The notes beneath the pieces were generated by a model that saw only the letters and a list, made by a program, of their open reading frames with translations, had not been told where the DNA came from and made no database searches. A stretch of 43,336 bases of DNA, taken from assembly GCA_036406595.1 (NCBI GenBank), contig DASXAR010000040.1, positions 1 through 43,336 of the forward strand, read 5' to 3'. The stretch is from VRUE01 sp036406595 (GTDB lineage: Bacteria; Actinomycetota; Thermoleophilia; Solirubrobacterales; 70-9). Positions 1 through 6,894 of this stretch are shown here, piece after piece (the stretch's first letter is position 1; every line of letters starts with the position of its first letter). Made by a program: the position numbers and the translations under genes.

Positions 1-452
1 AGCGGCCAGCCGACGTAGTCCTCGGGCAAGAGGATGCGGGTCAGGTCGGGATGGCCGCGGAAGACGATGCCGAAGAAGTCGTAGGCCTCCCGCTCCTGGA
101 AGTTGGCGGTCGGAAAGAGGTCCACGCAGGAGTCGATCTCCGGGAGCTCCTCGGCGCCCGGGTCGTCGAGCAACGCCTTGACCCTGATTCGCTCGCGGCG
201 GTCGCGGTTGAGAAGCTCGTAGTGGACGGCGAAGCGGGGCTCGGCGGGCAGGTAGTCGGCGGCATGGAGACTCGAGAGGAAGTGGTAGCGCTGGCCGGAG
301 GAGTCGCGCAGCCAGCTCAGCACCGGCAGGATCTGCGCGGCGTCGACCACCAGCGCGGCGCAGCCGTGCTCGAAGCTCGTGTCGAGGATGGCCCCGGGGT
401 GTTGCTGCTCGACCTCTCCGCGGATCAGCTCCAGTCCGGGTGCGTCAGGCAC
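1..452 (-). CDS. nuoC: NADH-quinone oxidoreductase subunit C (partial, 3' end outside window)
   Basis: This is the 30-kDa subunit of respiratory complex I, part of the peripheral arm that carries electrons from NADH toward quinone. The visible 150 codons read from GTG at 452, eight bases before the nuoB stop is complete, so the two genes overlap and are probably translationally coupled. The family signature ERExYDxFGIxFxGHPDL, followed by RILLPEDYVGWPL, lies at the truncated end; in the family it precedes the last tens of residues. The gene runs off the left edge, so I cannot tell whether nuoD is separate or fused. Third-position GC is very high, like its neighbours. The GTG is the first start in frame after the nuoB stop region. 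Confidence 0.9.
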   Translation of the reverse strand, partial: MPDAPGLELIRGEVEQQHPGAILDTSFEHGCAALVVDAAQILPVLSWLRDSSGQRYHFLSSLHAADYLPAEPRFAVHYELLNRDRRERIRVKALLDDPGAEELPEIDSCVDLFPTANFQEREAYDFFGIVFRGHPDLTRILLPEDYVGWP

Positions 453-1113
453 GCGCCAGCTCCCTCGCAGCCTCGTAGGCCTCGGCGGCCTCGGGGCTCG
501 GTTCGCTGCGGGGCCCACCGCGCGCCCACTCCTCCGTGCCGACGGCGTTGTAGCGCTGCCGCCAACCCTGGTCCGGGTTGCCCATGATCTTGCGCTGCAG
601 CTTGGTGAAGCCGTAGAGCACCGCCTCCGGCCGGGGCGGGCATCCCGGCACATAGATGTCTACGGGCATGAACTTGTCGGCGCCCTGGACGACGGCGTAG
701 TTGGCGAACATCCCGGCCGAGGAGGAGCAGGCGCCCATCGCCATCGACCATTTCGGCTCGAGCATCTGGTCGTAGAGGCGGCGGACGACCGGGGCCATCT
801 TGATCGAGACCCGGCCTGAGAGGATGATCATGTCGGCCTGGCGCGGAGAGGCCCGCAGCGCCTCGGCGCCGAAGCGGGCGAGGTCATAGCGCGCCGTCAC
901 CAGCGAGATCGGCGCCTCGATCGCGCAGCAGGCCAGACCGAAGGTGAGCGGGAACATCGAGTTGGCGCGAGCCCAGCCGAGCATCTTGTCGAAGCTGGTC
1001 ATCACGACCCGTTCGGAGACGTAGCGCTCGAGCTCCTCTCCCTCGAGGTCTCCCCGAAGCATCTCGCGCGCCCGAACCTGCCGTGCGCGGATCGTCTGGC
1101 GCTCTACCTCCAA
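445..1113 (-). CDS. nuoB: NADH-quinone oxidoreductase subunit B
   Basis: NuoB carries the terminal iron-sulfur cluster N2 of complex I, which hands electrons to quinone. The four family cysteines are present: the tandem pair C62-C63 in GLACCAIE, C129 in GACSSS and C158 in VPGCPPRPE (numbering from the TTG at 1113). The N-terminus is uncertain. The TTG at 1113 overlaps the nuoA stop and gives an extension longer than most NuoB proteins. In-frame ATGs lie at 1062 and 1002; the latter would start at MTSFDKMLGWARANS, close to the usual family start. The product is 222 aa from TTG. The gene is co-transcribed with nuoA upstream and nuoC downstream, overlapping both. Confidence 0.93.
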   Translation of the reverse strand: MEVERQTIRARQVRAREMLRGDLEGEELERYVSERVVMTSFDKMLGWARANSMFPLTFGLACCAIEAPISLVTARYDLARFGAEALRASPRQADMIILSGRVSIKMAPVVRRLYDQMLEPKWSMAMGACSSSAGMFANYAVVQGADKFMPVDIYVPGCPPRPEAVLYGFTKLQRKIMGNPDQGWRQRYNAVGTEEWARGGPRSEPSPEAAEAYEAARELARA

Positions 1114-1511
1114 TCCAGCGCTCCCTTCCGCCAGACGTAGACGAAGGCGATCAGCAGCAGGACGACGAAGGTGACGAGCTCACCGAGGACGAAGACGCTG
1201 TCGGCGTCCTTGAAGATCACGCCGATCGGGTAGAGGAAGACCACCTCGATGTCGAAGAGGATGAAGAGCATCGCGACCAGGTAGAAGCTGACCCCGAAGC
1301 GGAGGCCGCGCGCCGGCGCCACCGGGATGCCGGACTCGTACGCCTCTCCCTGCCTGCGGCTCGCCGCCGTCGGACGCTCGGGACGCTTCGGCCCGATCAG
1401 CCGGTTGAGCATCACGAACGCCGTGCCCACCGCGAGCCCGAGGAAGGCGAAGACGAGTATCGGCAGGTAGCTCTTCAGCATTTCGAGGTCCGGCGTGGGA
1501 GCCCGACTCAC
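1104..1511 (-). CDS. nuoA: NADH-quinone oxidoreductase subunit A
   Basis: Small membrane subunit of complex I (135 aa) that helps form the quinone site with NuoH and NuoB. Three hydrophobic helices are visible (about residues 13-37, 75-96 and 105-126), with the family motif FYLVAMLFILFDIEVVFLYP in helix 2. The loop motif normally written YECG reads YESG here, so the conserved loop cysteine is serine. The GTG at 1511 follows GGACGGG at a plausible ribosome-binding distance; an ATG at 1481 (MLKSYLPIL) is the alternative. It is the first gene of the visible nuo operon, and its promoter region is shared with a divergent membrane-protein gene. Confidence 0.93.
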   Translation of the reverse strand: MSRAPTPDLEMLKSYLPILVFAFLGLAVGTAFVMLNRLIGPKRPERPTAASRRQGEAYESGIPVAPARGLRFGVSFYLVAMLFILFDIEVVFLYPIGVIFKDADSVFVLGELVTFVVLLLIAFVYVWRKGALDWR

Positions 1512-1549
1512 CCCGTCCGGTGACCCGCCGCTACCCGCGCGCAGCCGCT

Positions 1550-1555
1550 GTTATA
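1550..1555 (-). promoter_or_regulatory. Candidate -10 box of the nuo operon
   Basis: TATAAC on the minus strand, about 38 nt upstream of the nuoA GTG, in the only AT-rich patch of the intergenic region. No convincing -35 hexamer is seen at 16-18 nt. Confidence 0.4.
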
Positions 1556-1588
1556 CACCCAGCTTGTGACAACTTGCTACATAGTGAT

Positions 1589-1610
1589 ATTCCGCATCAG
1601 CAAGCGGAAT
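1589..1610. repeat. Perfect 7-bp inverted repeat in the nuoA divergent promoter region
   Basis: ATTCCGC, an 8-nt spacer, then GCGGAAT. It lies between the divergent nuoA and 1634 genes, beside the AT-rich sequence TTGTGACAAC...CATAGTGATAT. It could be an operator, or a hairpin in the leader of the plus-strand gene. No regulator can be assigned. Confidence 0.4.
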
Positions 1611-1633
1611 CCCGACTCTCTTGGGCGGATTTG

Positions 1634-2068
1634 ATGGCGGGGCTCCACCTGGTCGTCGGCTGCGCCCTGATCCTCCTCAACCTCGCCGCCGGCGCGGTCG
1701 GCGGCGTCGCGTGGTTCCGGCGGCGCCCGTCGGTCCCCTTCTGGTACCTGCTGCGCGCCGCGCAGGCATCCGTCTTCCTGCAGGCGCTGCTCGGCGGGCT
1801 GCTCGTCTTCACCGGGCACGAGGCGGCCGACGACCTCCACTACCTCTACGGGATCCTGCCGCTGGCGGTCTCCTTCATCGCCGAGGGCGCGCGGGCGGGC
1901 GCGGCTCAGCGCGAGATCGGCGACATCGACTTCGAGGCGCTTTCCGGCAGCGCGCAGGAGGAGCTGGCTCTGGCCATCGTGCGGCGCGAGATGGGGATCA
2001 TGGCTGTCAGCTGCGGCGTCGTCTTCTTCCTCGCCCTGCGCGCCGCCGGGACCAGCAGCGCCTTCTAG
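1634..2068 (+). CDS. Small multi-pass membrane protein, function unknown
   Basis: A 144-aa protein from ATG 1634 (MAGLHLVVGCALILL). The open frame extends upstream to 1520, but that part lies in the AT-rich promoter region and does not look coding. Hydrophobic segments are visible at about residues 3-25, 38-60, 68-85 and 117-135, with a charged cytoplasmic-looking stretch (AQREIGDIDFEALSGSAQEE) between the last two. I do not recognise a family. It is divergent from nuoA and convergent with the nitroreductase, whose stop codon overlaps its own in the palindrome CTAG at 2065-2068. High GC3 supports it being real. The divergent arrangement allows shared control with complex I, but that is only an inference. 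Confidence 0.7.
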   Translation: MAGLHLVVGCALILLNLAAGAVGGVAWFRRRPSVPFWYLLRAAQASVFLQALLGGLLVFTGHEAADDLHYLYGILPLAVSFIAEGARAGAAQREIGDIDFEALSGSAQEELALAIVRREMGIMAVSCGVVFFLALRAAGTSSAF

Positions 2069-2520
2069 ACGGTTCCCCGATCAGCGACGCGGAAGACCGG
2101 GTGCTCCGGTCCGATCCTTCGGATCTCCTCCTCAGGCGAGTCCGGGCCGACGCCGCCGAAGAACACACCGCTCTCCCACTTCCACCTGCGCAGATAGGCG
2201 CGGAGGAGGGCCGGCTTCTCCGCGTCTGCGAGCTCGACGGCGTCGAACTCCTCCGCCCTGCGGCCGAGGAGGAGGCGCCCGCGGCCGCTTGCGCGCAGGT
2301 TCCTCGACCACTGGGTGTTCCCCCGCGGGGCGACCAGGTAGCGGCCGCCCTCGAAGTCGAGCAGGTTGACAGGGGTGCGGCGCATCTCGCCGCTCTTCCG
2401 GCCCCGCACCTCCAGCACCCGCGAGCCGGCGACGCTGATGCCGGCGCGGGTGAGCAGCGCCACCATCCGGTCGGAGACGTTCCTGCTGAACCAGCCGGGC
2501 CGGCGGTAGTCAGGGCTCAT
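2065..2520 (-). CDS. Deazaflavin (F420)-dependent nitroreductase family protein
   Basis: A 151-aa protein of the Ddn/FDOR split-barrel family, which uses F420H2 to reduce quinones or nitro compounds. Family features are the early RVLEVRGRKSGEMRRTPV strand-turn-strand and YLVAPRGNTQWSRNLRASG, equivalent to the TIGR00026 signature (YLVASxGGxxxxPxWxxNL). The start is ATG 2520 with GAGGAA just upstream. It overlaps the end of the upstream flavin-reductase gene by 11 nt, so the two are very likely co-translated. Its stop overlaps the stop of the convergent membrane-protein gene. The natural substrate cannot be read from sequence. F420 use is inferred from the family and would fit an actinobacterium. 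Confidence 0.85.
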   Translation of the reverse strand: MSPDYRRPGWFSRNVSDRMVALLTRAGISVAGSRVLEVRGRKSGEMRRTPVNLLDFEGGRYLVAPRGNTQWSRNLRASGRGRLLLGRRAEEFDAVELADAEKPALLRAYLRRWKWESGVFFGGVGPDSPEEEIRRIGPEHPVFRVADRGTV

Positions 2521-3037
2521 CGTAATTCCTCGCGCTCATCGCGCCTCCCTCGTTCAGCGGCCCGTAGTCGCCGGCGTGGAAGACGAGGGGGTCACCCTCG
2601 CCCGTCTCGAGTGCGGTCACCTCGCCGGTGACGATCACGTGATCGCCGCCGGCGATCACGTCGCGCAGCTCGCAGGCGATCCAGGCGAGGGCGTCGTCGA
2701 CCGCCGGCATCCCGTCGCGGTCGGTCCAGGCGACGCCCGCCCACTTGTCGGCGACCGGCGCCTTGGTCGAGAAGCGTTGCGCGATCTCCTCCTGACCGGC
2801 GTGCAGGACGCTGATTCCGAACCGGTTGGCCGCCTGGACCGCGAGCAGCGTGCGGGAGCCCCGGTCGAGGCATGCGAGCATCAGCATCGGCTCGATCGAC
2901 AGTGAGCAGACCGCGTTGACGGTCGCGCCCGCGGGCCCGTCGGGACCGACCGCGGTGACAACTGTGACGCCGGTGGGCAGCATCCCCATCGCGGCGCGGA
3001 ACTGCCCGGGATCGGGTCGGCTCGGGGAATCAACCAT
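2510..3037 (-). CDS. Flavin reductase-like domain protein
   Basis: A 175-aa flavin-reductase-domain protein (FMN-binding split barrel) of the kind that supplies reduced flavin to a two-component monooxygenase or acts as an NAD(P)H:flavin oxidoreductase. Typical family stretches are FRAAMGMLPTGVTVVTA at the start, GATVNAVCSLSIEPMLML, RFGISVLHAGQEEIAQRF and HVIVTGEV. I chose ATG 3037 (MVDSPSRPDPGQF); the open frame extends to 3277 only because it overlaps the divergent cytochrome gene. A TATTGT box lies 9 nt before the ATG, so the transcript may be leaderless. No monooxygenase lies in the same operon; the partner is the overlapping F420-type nitroreductase gene. Confidence 0.88.
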   Translation of the reverse strand: MVDSPSRPDPGQFRAAMGMLPTGVTVVTAVGPDGPAGATVNAVCSLSIEPMLMLACLDRGSRTLLAVQAANRFGISVLHAGQEEIAQRFSTKAPVADKWAGVAWTDRDGMPAVDDALAWIACELRDVIAGGDHVIVTGEVTALETGEGDPLVFHAGDYGPLNEGGAMSARNYDEP

Positions 3038-3046
3038 CGATTGCAG

Positions 3047-3056
3047 ACAATATGAT
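3047..3056. promoter_or_regulatory. Overlapping divergent -10 boxes (flavin reductase / cytochrome c)
   Basis: TATGAT at 3051-3056 (plus) ends 9 nt before the cytochrome GTG. TATTGT at 3052-3047 (minus) ends 9 nt before the flavin-reductase ATG. The boxes share two bases, so the promoters should be mutually exclusive and both transcripts would have almost no leader. Confidence 0.5.
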
Positions 3057-3065
3057 GCCCGCCGC

Positions 3066-3464
3066 GTGCGCCCAGCGATCGCCATAGCAATGGCCCTCAC
3101 CGCCGCCCTGGCTCTGGCTGCCTGCGGCTTCGGGGAAGAGAAGCTCTCGGTCTCGGACAATGACCCCGCCCACAACGGAGCCGTCCTCTTCTCGACCCAT
3201 TGCTCGGGCTGCCACACATTGGAGGCCGCCGGCACGCAGGGCACCGGCAACCGCAGCCTCCGCACGCAGGGGCCCAACCTCGATCAGCGAACCGAGACAT
3301 ATGAAGACGCGCTCTTCGCGATCCAGAACGGCGGCTTCTCGGGGGCGATCATGCCCCAGAACATCGTGGTCGGCGAAGAGGCCGAGGAAGTGGCCCGCTT
3401 CGTCGCCCGCTACGCCGGGGACGAAGCCGAAGAATCGCCCCGTCCCGGCCAGCCCTCTCCCTAG
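3066..3464 (+). CDS. c-type cytochrome lipoprotein
   Basis: A 132-aa exported monohaem cytochrome c. From GTG 3066 it has a short lipoprotein signal with lipobox LAAC (C20), so it should be anchored to the outer face of the membrane. The haem-binding CSGCH motif is at C46-C49-H50. The likely distal ligand is M96 in GAIMPQN, the usual arrangement in small cbb3/c6-like cytochromes. A short acidic tail rich in Glu and Pro follows. ATG 3090 would destroy the signal peptide, so GTG is preferred. A TATGAT box 9 nt upstream suggests leaderless initiation. It probably passes electrons within the respiratory chain; the partner is unknown. The serS gene starts 12 nt after its stop. Confidence 0.9.
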   Translation: MRPAIAIAMALTAALALAACGFGEEKLSVSDNDPAHNGAVLFSTHCSGCHTLEAAGTQGTGNRSLRTQGPNLDQRTETYEDALFAIQNGGFSGAIMPQNIVVGEEAEEVARFVARYAGDEAEESPRPGQPSP

Positions 3465-3476
3465 CCGGCCGGAGCG

Positions 3477-4745
3477 ATGCTCGATCTGAAGCTGATCCGC
3501 TCAGACCCCGAGCGGGTCAAGACGGCCCTGGCGCGGCGCGGCGCGGCGGAGGCGATCGACGAGCTGCTCGAGCTCGACGCGCGCCGCCGCCGGCTGCTGC
3601 CCGAGATCGAGGGGGCGCAGGCGGAGCGGAAGTCGCTCTCCAAGCAGGTTGGTGAGGCGAAGCAGAAGGGCGAGGACGCGAGCGAGCCGATGGCGAGGGT
3701 GGCGGAGCTGAAGCAGGCGATCGAGCAGGGCAAATCCGAGCTGGAGACGGTCGAGGCCGAGCTCGAGCGACTTGCCGCGGACCTTCCCAACCTTCCCGAC
3801 CCCGACGCCCCGGAAGGGATGACCGAGGAGGACGCGGTGGTGATCCGCGAGGTCGGAGAGCGGCCGAGCTTCGACTTCGAGCCGCGAGACCATCTCGAGA
3901 TCGGCGGCGAGCCGGGATTGATCGACATGGAGGCCGGAGCGAGGGTCTCGGGGTCACGCTTCGCCTACATCACCGGCGACCTGGTCCTGCTCGAGCTGGC
4001 CCTCGTCCGCTATGCGATCGAGGTCGTCCGCGAGGAAGGGCACGAGCCGGTGATCCCGCCCGTCCTGGTGCGCGAGGAGGCTCTCTACGGAACCGGCTTC
4101 CTGCCTGGTGACCGCGACCAGATCTACGAAATCCCGAAGGATGAGCTTTTTCTGGTCGGCACCTCGGAGGTCTCGCTCGCCTCGCTTCACGCCGGGCAGA
4201 TCCTCGACGCCGAGCAGCTGCCGCTGCGCTACGCCGGCTTCTCGACCTGCTTTCGGCGCGAGGCGGGCGCGGCCGGCCGTGATACCCGCGGCATCTTCCG
4301 CGTCCACCAGTTCGACAAGGTCGAGATGTTCTCGTTCGTCGACCCCTCGGAGTCGGCGGCGGAGCACGAGCGGCTGCTGGCGATCGAGGAGAGAATCCTC
4401 GGCGAGTTGGAGATCCCCTACCGGGTGGTCAACGTCGCGGCGGGCGACCTCGGGGCTCCGGCCGCGAAGAAGTACGACTGCGAGGCATGGATCCCGAGCC
4501 AGGGCCGCTACCGCGAGGTGACATCATGCTCGAATACGACCGACTTCCAGGCGCGGCGTCTGTCGTGTAGGTATCGCCCCGCCGACGGCGAATCACCACA
4601 AGCAGTGCACACGCTGAATGGGACGGCGGTAGCAGTGGGTAGAACCATGATTGCTTTGATGGAGAATCGTCAAGATCGGGACGGCGGATTCACGCTACCC
4701 AGTATTTTGCATACGTACGGCGCGCCTGAGAGGATCGGATCATGA
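3477..4745 (+). CDS. serS: Seryl-tRNA synthetase
   Basis: A 422-aa class II synthetase that charges tRNA-Ser with serine. Residues 1-105 form the long antiparallel coiled-coil arm that grips the tRNA. The catalytic domain shows motif 2 (FRREAGAAGRDTRGIFRVHQF, about residue 258 on) and motif 3 (LNGTAVAVGRTMIALMEN, about residue 380 on). Length is normal. The last ~74 codons (from 4521) use many A/T-ending codons, about 30 of 74, while the rest of the gene uses almost none. The encoded protein stays a good SerRS, although SNCTDFQ, usual in this family, reads SNTTDFQ. The stop overlaps the next start (ATGA), which couples it to the response regulator. Confidence 0.96.
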   Translation: MLDLKLIRSDPERVKTALARRGAAEAIDELLELDARRRRLLPEIEGAQAERKSLSKQVGEAKQKGEDASEPMARVAELKQAIEQGKSELETVEAELERLAADLPNLPDPDAPEGMTEEDAVVIREVGERPSFDFEPRDHLEIGGEPGLIDMEAGARVSGSRFAYITGDLVLLELALVRYAIEVVREEGHEPVIPPVLVREEALYGTGFLPGDRDQIYEIPKDELFLVGTSEVSLASLHAGQILDAEQLPLRYAGFSTCFRREAGAAGRDTRGIFRVHQFDKVEMFSFVDPSESAAEHERLLAIEERILGELEIPYRVVNVAAGDLGAPAAKKYDCEAWIPSQGRYREVTSCSNTTDFQARRLSCRYRPADGESPQAVHTLNGTAVAVGRTMIALMENRQDRDGGFTLPSILHTYGAPERIGS

Positions 4746-5395
4746 GCGCAAGCGTGCGGGACGCAAAAAGAGTCGTCCTGTGTGACGACCACGAGATAGT
4801 CCGTGAGGCCATCAAGGCCAGGATGTCCAACTCCAACGTCCTGCAGATCGTCGGCGAGGCCTCGAACGGGCGCGAGGTCGTTGACGTCGTCAAGGACCTC
4901 GAACCCGACGTCCTGATCATCGACGTCGAGCTGCCCAAGCGCGACGGGATCGAGGCCACCAAGGAGGTCCTCAAGGCCCGGCCGCGGACCAAAGTCATCA
5001 TCTTCACCGCCCACGCGCAGCCGGACCTGCTCGCCCTCGCCCTGCGGGCCGGCGCCTCGGGCTACGTGCTGAAGTCGGCGCCCGCCGAGGACATCGCCCG
5101 GGCGGTGAAAGCGGTGACCGGGGGCGGCACCTTCCTCGGCGGCGACTTCGCCGGCGGCAAGCCCTCCGAGGTGGAGAAGCTGCTCGACCTCTCACCGCGC
5201 GAGCGACAGATCCTCGAGCTTCTGGCCGAGGGCCTCAGGGTGAAAGAGATCGCCGAGCGGCTCGGCCTCAGCCCGGCGACCGTCCACACGCACGTGCGCA
5301 ACGCGATCGCCAAGCTCGAGGTGGACACCCGCACCGAGGCCGTCGCCCTCGCCGTGCGCTTCAGCTACCTCGGCGCCGGCGGCGGCGTCAAGTAA
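4742..5395 (+). CDS. NarL/FixJ-type response regulator
   Basis: A 217-aa two-component response regulator. The receiver domain (about residues 9-125) has acidic pocket D15-D16, phosphoacceptor D61 (LIIDVELPKRDG), T89 and K111. A LuxR-type helix-turn-helix (about 150-207; LSPRERQILELLAEGLRVKEIAERLGLSPATVHTHV) binds DNA. The start codon lies inside the serS stop (ATGA), so translation is coupled to serS. No histidine kinase is adjacent; the kinase at 11007 has its own receiver gene. The first ~15 codons share the relaxed codon use of the serS 3' end and the rest are normal. Target genes are unknown. Confidence 0.92.
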   Translation: MSASVRDAKRVVLCDDHEIVREAIKARMSNSNVLQIVGEASNGREVVDVVKDLEPDVLIIDVELPKRDGIEATKEVLKARPRTKVIIFTAHAQPDLLALALRAGASGYVLKSAPAEDIARAVKAVTGGGTFLGGDFAGGKPSEVEKLLDLSPRERQILELLAEGLRVKEIAERLGLSPATVHTHVRNAIAKLEVDTRTEAVALAVRFSYLGAGGGVK

Positions 5396-5407
5396 TAAAG
5401 CGGCGGT

Positions 5408-5818
5408 CTACTTCTCCTCGAAGGTCAGGGCGCAGCCGTTGATGCAGTAGCGCTTTCCGCCGCGGTCCATGGGGCCGTCGTCGAAGACGTGGCCGAGGTG
5501 GGCGTCGCAGTGCTTGCAGACGACCTCGGTCCGGTGCATGAAATGGCTGTCGTCGGGGCGCAGTTCGACGTGCTCGAGGTTGGCGGGCTCGGTGAAGCTC
5601 GGCCAGCCCGTCCCCGAGTCGAACTTGGTGTCGGAGGAGAAGAGCTCCGTGCCGCAGCCGACGCAGCGATACATCCCCTCGCGCTTCTCGCCCAGGTGCG
5701 GGCCGGTGAACGCCCGCTCGGTGCCCGCGTTGCGCGTCACCTCGTACTGCTCGGGGGTCAGCTGATCGCGCCACTCCTGGTCGGTCTTCTCCACCTTCTT
5801 GACGGTCTTCTCTGTCAT
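5408..5818 (-). CDS. msrB: Peptide-methionine (R)-S-oxide reductase
   Basis: A 136-aa MsrB, a cytoplasmic repair enzyme that reduces methionine-R-sulfoxide. Zinc is bound by two CxxC pairs (C52/C55 and C101/C104). The catalytic cysteine is C125 in RYCINGCALTF, and the substrate-pocket motif GWPSF follows SGT. The frequent resolving-cysteine position (SGCGWPSF) is threonine (T70), so another thiol or thioredoxin must regenerate the enzyme. Start ATG 5818 has AAAGGAG upstream. Its end faces the response regulator, with only 12 nt between the two stops. A monocistronic unit is likely. Confidence 0.95.
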   Translation of the reverse strand: MTEKTVKKVEKTDQEWRDQLTPEQYEVTRNAGTERAFTGPHLGEKREGMYRCVGCGTELFSSDTKFDSGTGWPSFTEPANLEHVELRPDDSHFMHRTEVVCKHCDAHLGHVFDDGPMDRGGKRYCINGCALTFEEK

Positions 5819-5842
5819 CGGGCTCCTTTCGTCCTCAGACCC

Positions 5843-5848
5843 AGGTTA
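5843..5848 (-). promoter_or_regulatory. Candidate -10 box of msrB
   Basis: TAACCT on the minus strand, 24 nt upstream of the msrB ATG. A good ribosome-binding site lies between them, so this would be an ordinary leadered transcript. No clear -35 box. Confidence 0.3.
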
Positions 5849-5889
5849 CGCCTCGCGCAAAGCGGGTCAAACCGACCGGGGCCGCGCGC

Positions 5890-6873
5890 TCAGTGTCCGG
5901 TGGCGACGACCGATTCGTCGCGGTCCTCTTCTGCCTGGCGGATCAGCCCGCGCCAGTCGGTGGTTCGGAAGACGAGCATCATCGCCGCGAAGCCGAGCAC
6001 GACCGACCAGGCGGCCATCGTGATCTGCGTACCGACCGAGAAGGAGAGGACCGCTGTCCGCGATGGCCCCTCTAGCGTCGCGACCAGCAGCGCCTGCTGG
6101 GCCCCAGCGCCCCCCGGCGTGAAGGGGACGACGTTGGCGATCGCCTGGACGCTCATCACCAGCATCACGTTGCCGAGCGACCCGCCGATCCCGAACGCTT
6201 CCAGGAAGAACCAGAAGGCTGCGAAGCGAAAGAGCCAGCCGATGCCCTGCCATGCCGCGACCTCGCGCAGGTAGCGGCGCGGGGTCGTGAGGATCACGAC
6301 GCCCTGTTTGACCCGCTCCCAGAAGCGACGCACCCGATGCGCGAGCAGGTAGACGCCGACCACACAGGCCAGCAGGATCGCCCCGGTGAGGATCAGGAAG
6401 AGCCGTGGATGGTCGGCCCAGAACGAGATCTCGAAGGCGGGCAGGTCCGGGATCCGCGGCAGCGGAGGAAGCAGGCCCTGAGTGATGGCGTAGAGCAGCA
6501 CCAGCACCCCGATGCTGGTGTCGAAGATGGTCTGCACGAGGAAGGAGGAGGTGACCGCGGGGTAGGAGGAGCCGGGTATCTGCCGCTTGACGAGAAAGAC
6601 TTTGGTCACGTCGCCCGCGCGCGCCGGGATGATCGCGTTGATGCCGGCCCCCGCGAGGTAGGCCGCGCTCAGCTGCAGGAACGGGATCCGCGCGTTCGGA
6701 TAGGCGGCCCGCAGCACGTTCCGCCACGCCCAGGCGCGCGCAAGCTGCATCGCCGCGAGGCAGGCGAGGGCCAGCATGAACGGCGTCCAGTTGATGTCGG
6801 AGAGATGCCTGAAGAATTCGGAGGCGTGGCGCCCGAAGGCCTCGGCGCTCGATGCAAGGTCAGCTGCAAACAT
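5890..6873 (-). CDS. Flippase-like (UPF0104/LPG synthase TM domain) membrane protein
   Basis: A 327-aa multi-pass membrane protein of the lysylphosphatidylglycerol synthase transmembrane/UPF0104 family. Conserved features are the early helix with LARAWAWRNVL, YLAGAGINAIIPARAGDVTKVFLVKR, and the late VQAIANVVPFTPGGAGAQQALL, which matches the family's P-x-TPGGxGxxE/Q element. Seven to eight hydrophobic segments are visible. Family members move or modify lipid-linked molecules, but the substrate here is unknown. The ATG at 6873 is 7 nt from a TAGTGT box that overlaps the divergent sulfotransferase promoter. The catalytic C-terminal domain of MprF is absent, so lysyl transfer is unlikely. Confidence 0.85.
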   Translation of the reverse strand: MFAADLASSAEAFGRHASEFFRHLSDINWTPFMLALACLAAMQLARAWAWRNVLRAAYPNARIPFLQLSAAYLAGAGINAIIPARAGDVTKVFLVKRQIPGSSYPAVTSSFLVQTIFDTSIGVLVLLYAITQGLLPPLPRIPDLPAFEISFWADHPRLFLILTGAILLACVVGVYLLAHRVRRFWERVKQGVVILTTPRRYLREVAAWQGIGWLFRFAAFWFFLEAFGIGGSLGNVMLVMSVQAIANVVPFTPGGAGAQQALLVATLEGPSRTAVLSFSVGTQITMAAWSVVLGFAAMMLVFRTTDWRGLIRQAEEDRDESVVATGH

Positions 6874-6879
6874 CGCAGC

Positions 6880-6886
6880 TACACTA
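6880..6886. promoter_or_regulatory. Overlapping divergent -10 boxes (flippase-like / sulfotransferase)
   Basis: The heptamer TACACTA reads TACACT on the plus strand, 9 nt before the GTG at 6895, and TAGTGT on the minus strand, 7 nt before the ATG at 6873. The whole intergenic space is 21 nt, so one near-symmetric box appears to serve both genes and both transcripts would be leaderless. Confidence 0.5.
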
Positions 6887-6894
6887 GCCCGCTC

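Noticed and set aside
6337..6894. In-frame N-terminal extension of the sulfotransferase
   Set aside because: It lies antisense to the flippase-like gene and upstream of the divergent promoter; the family domain begins after residue 30 of the GTG 6895 product.
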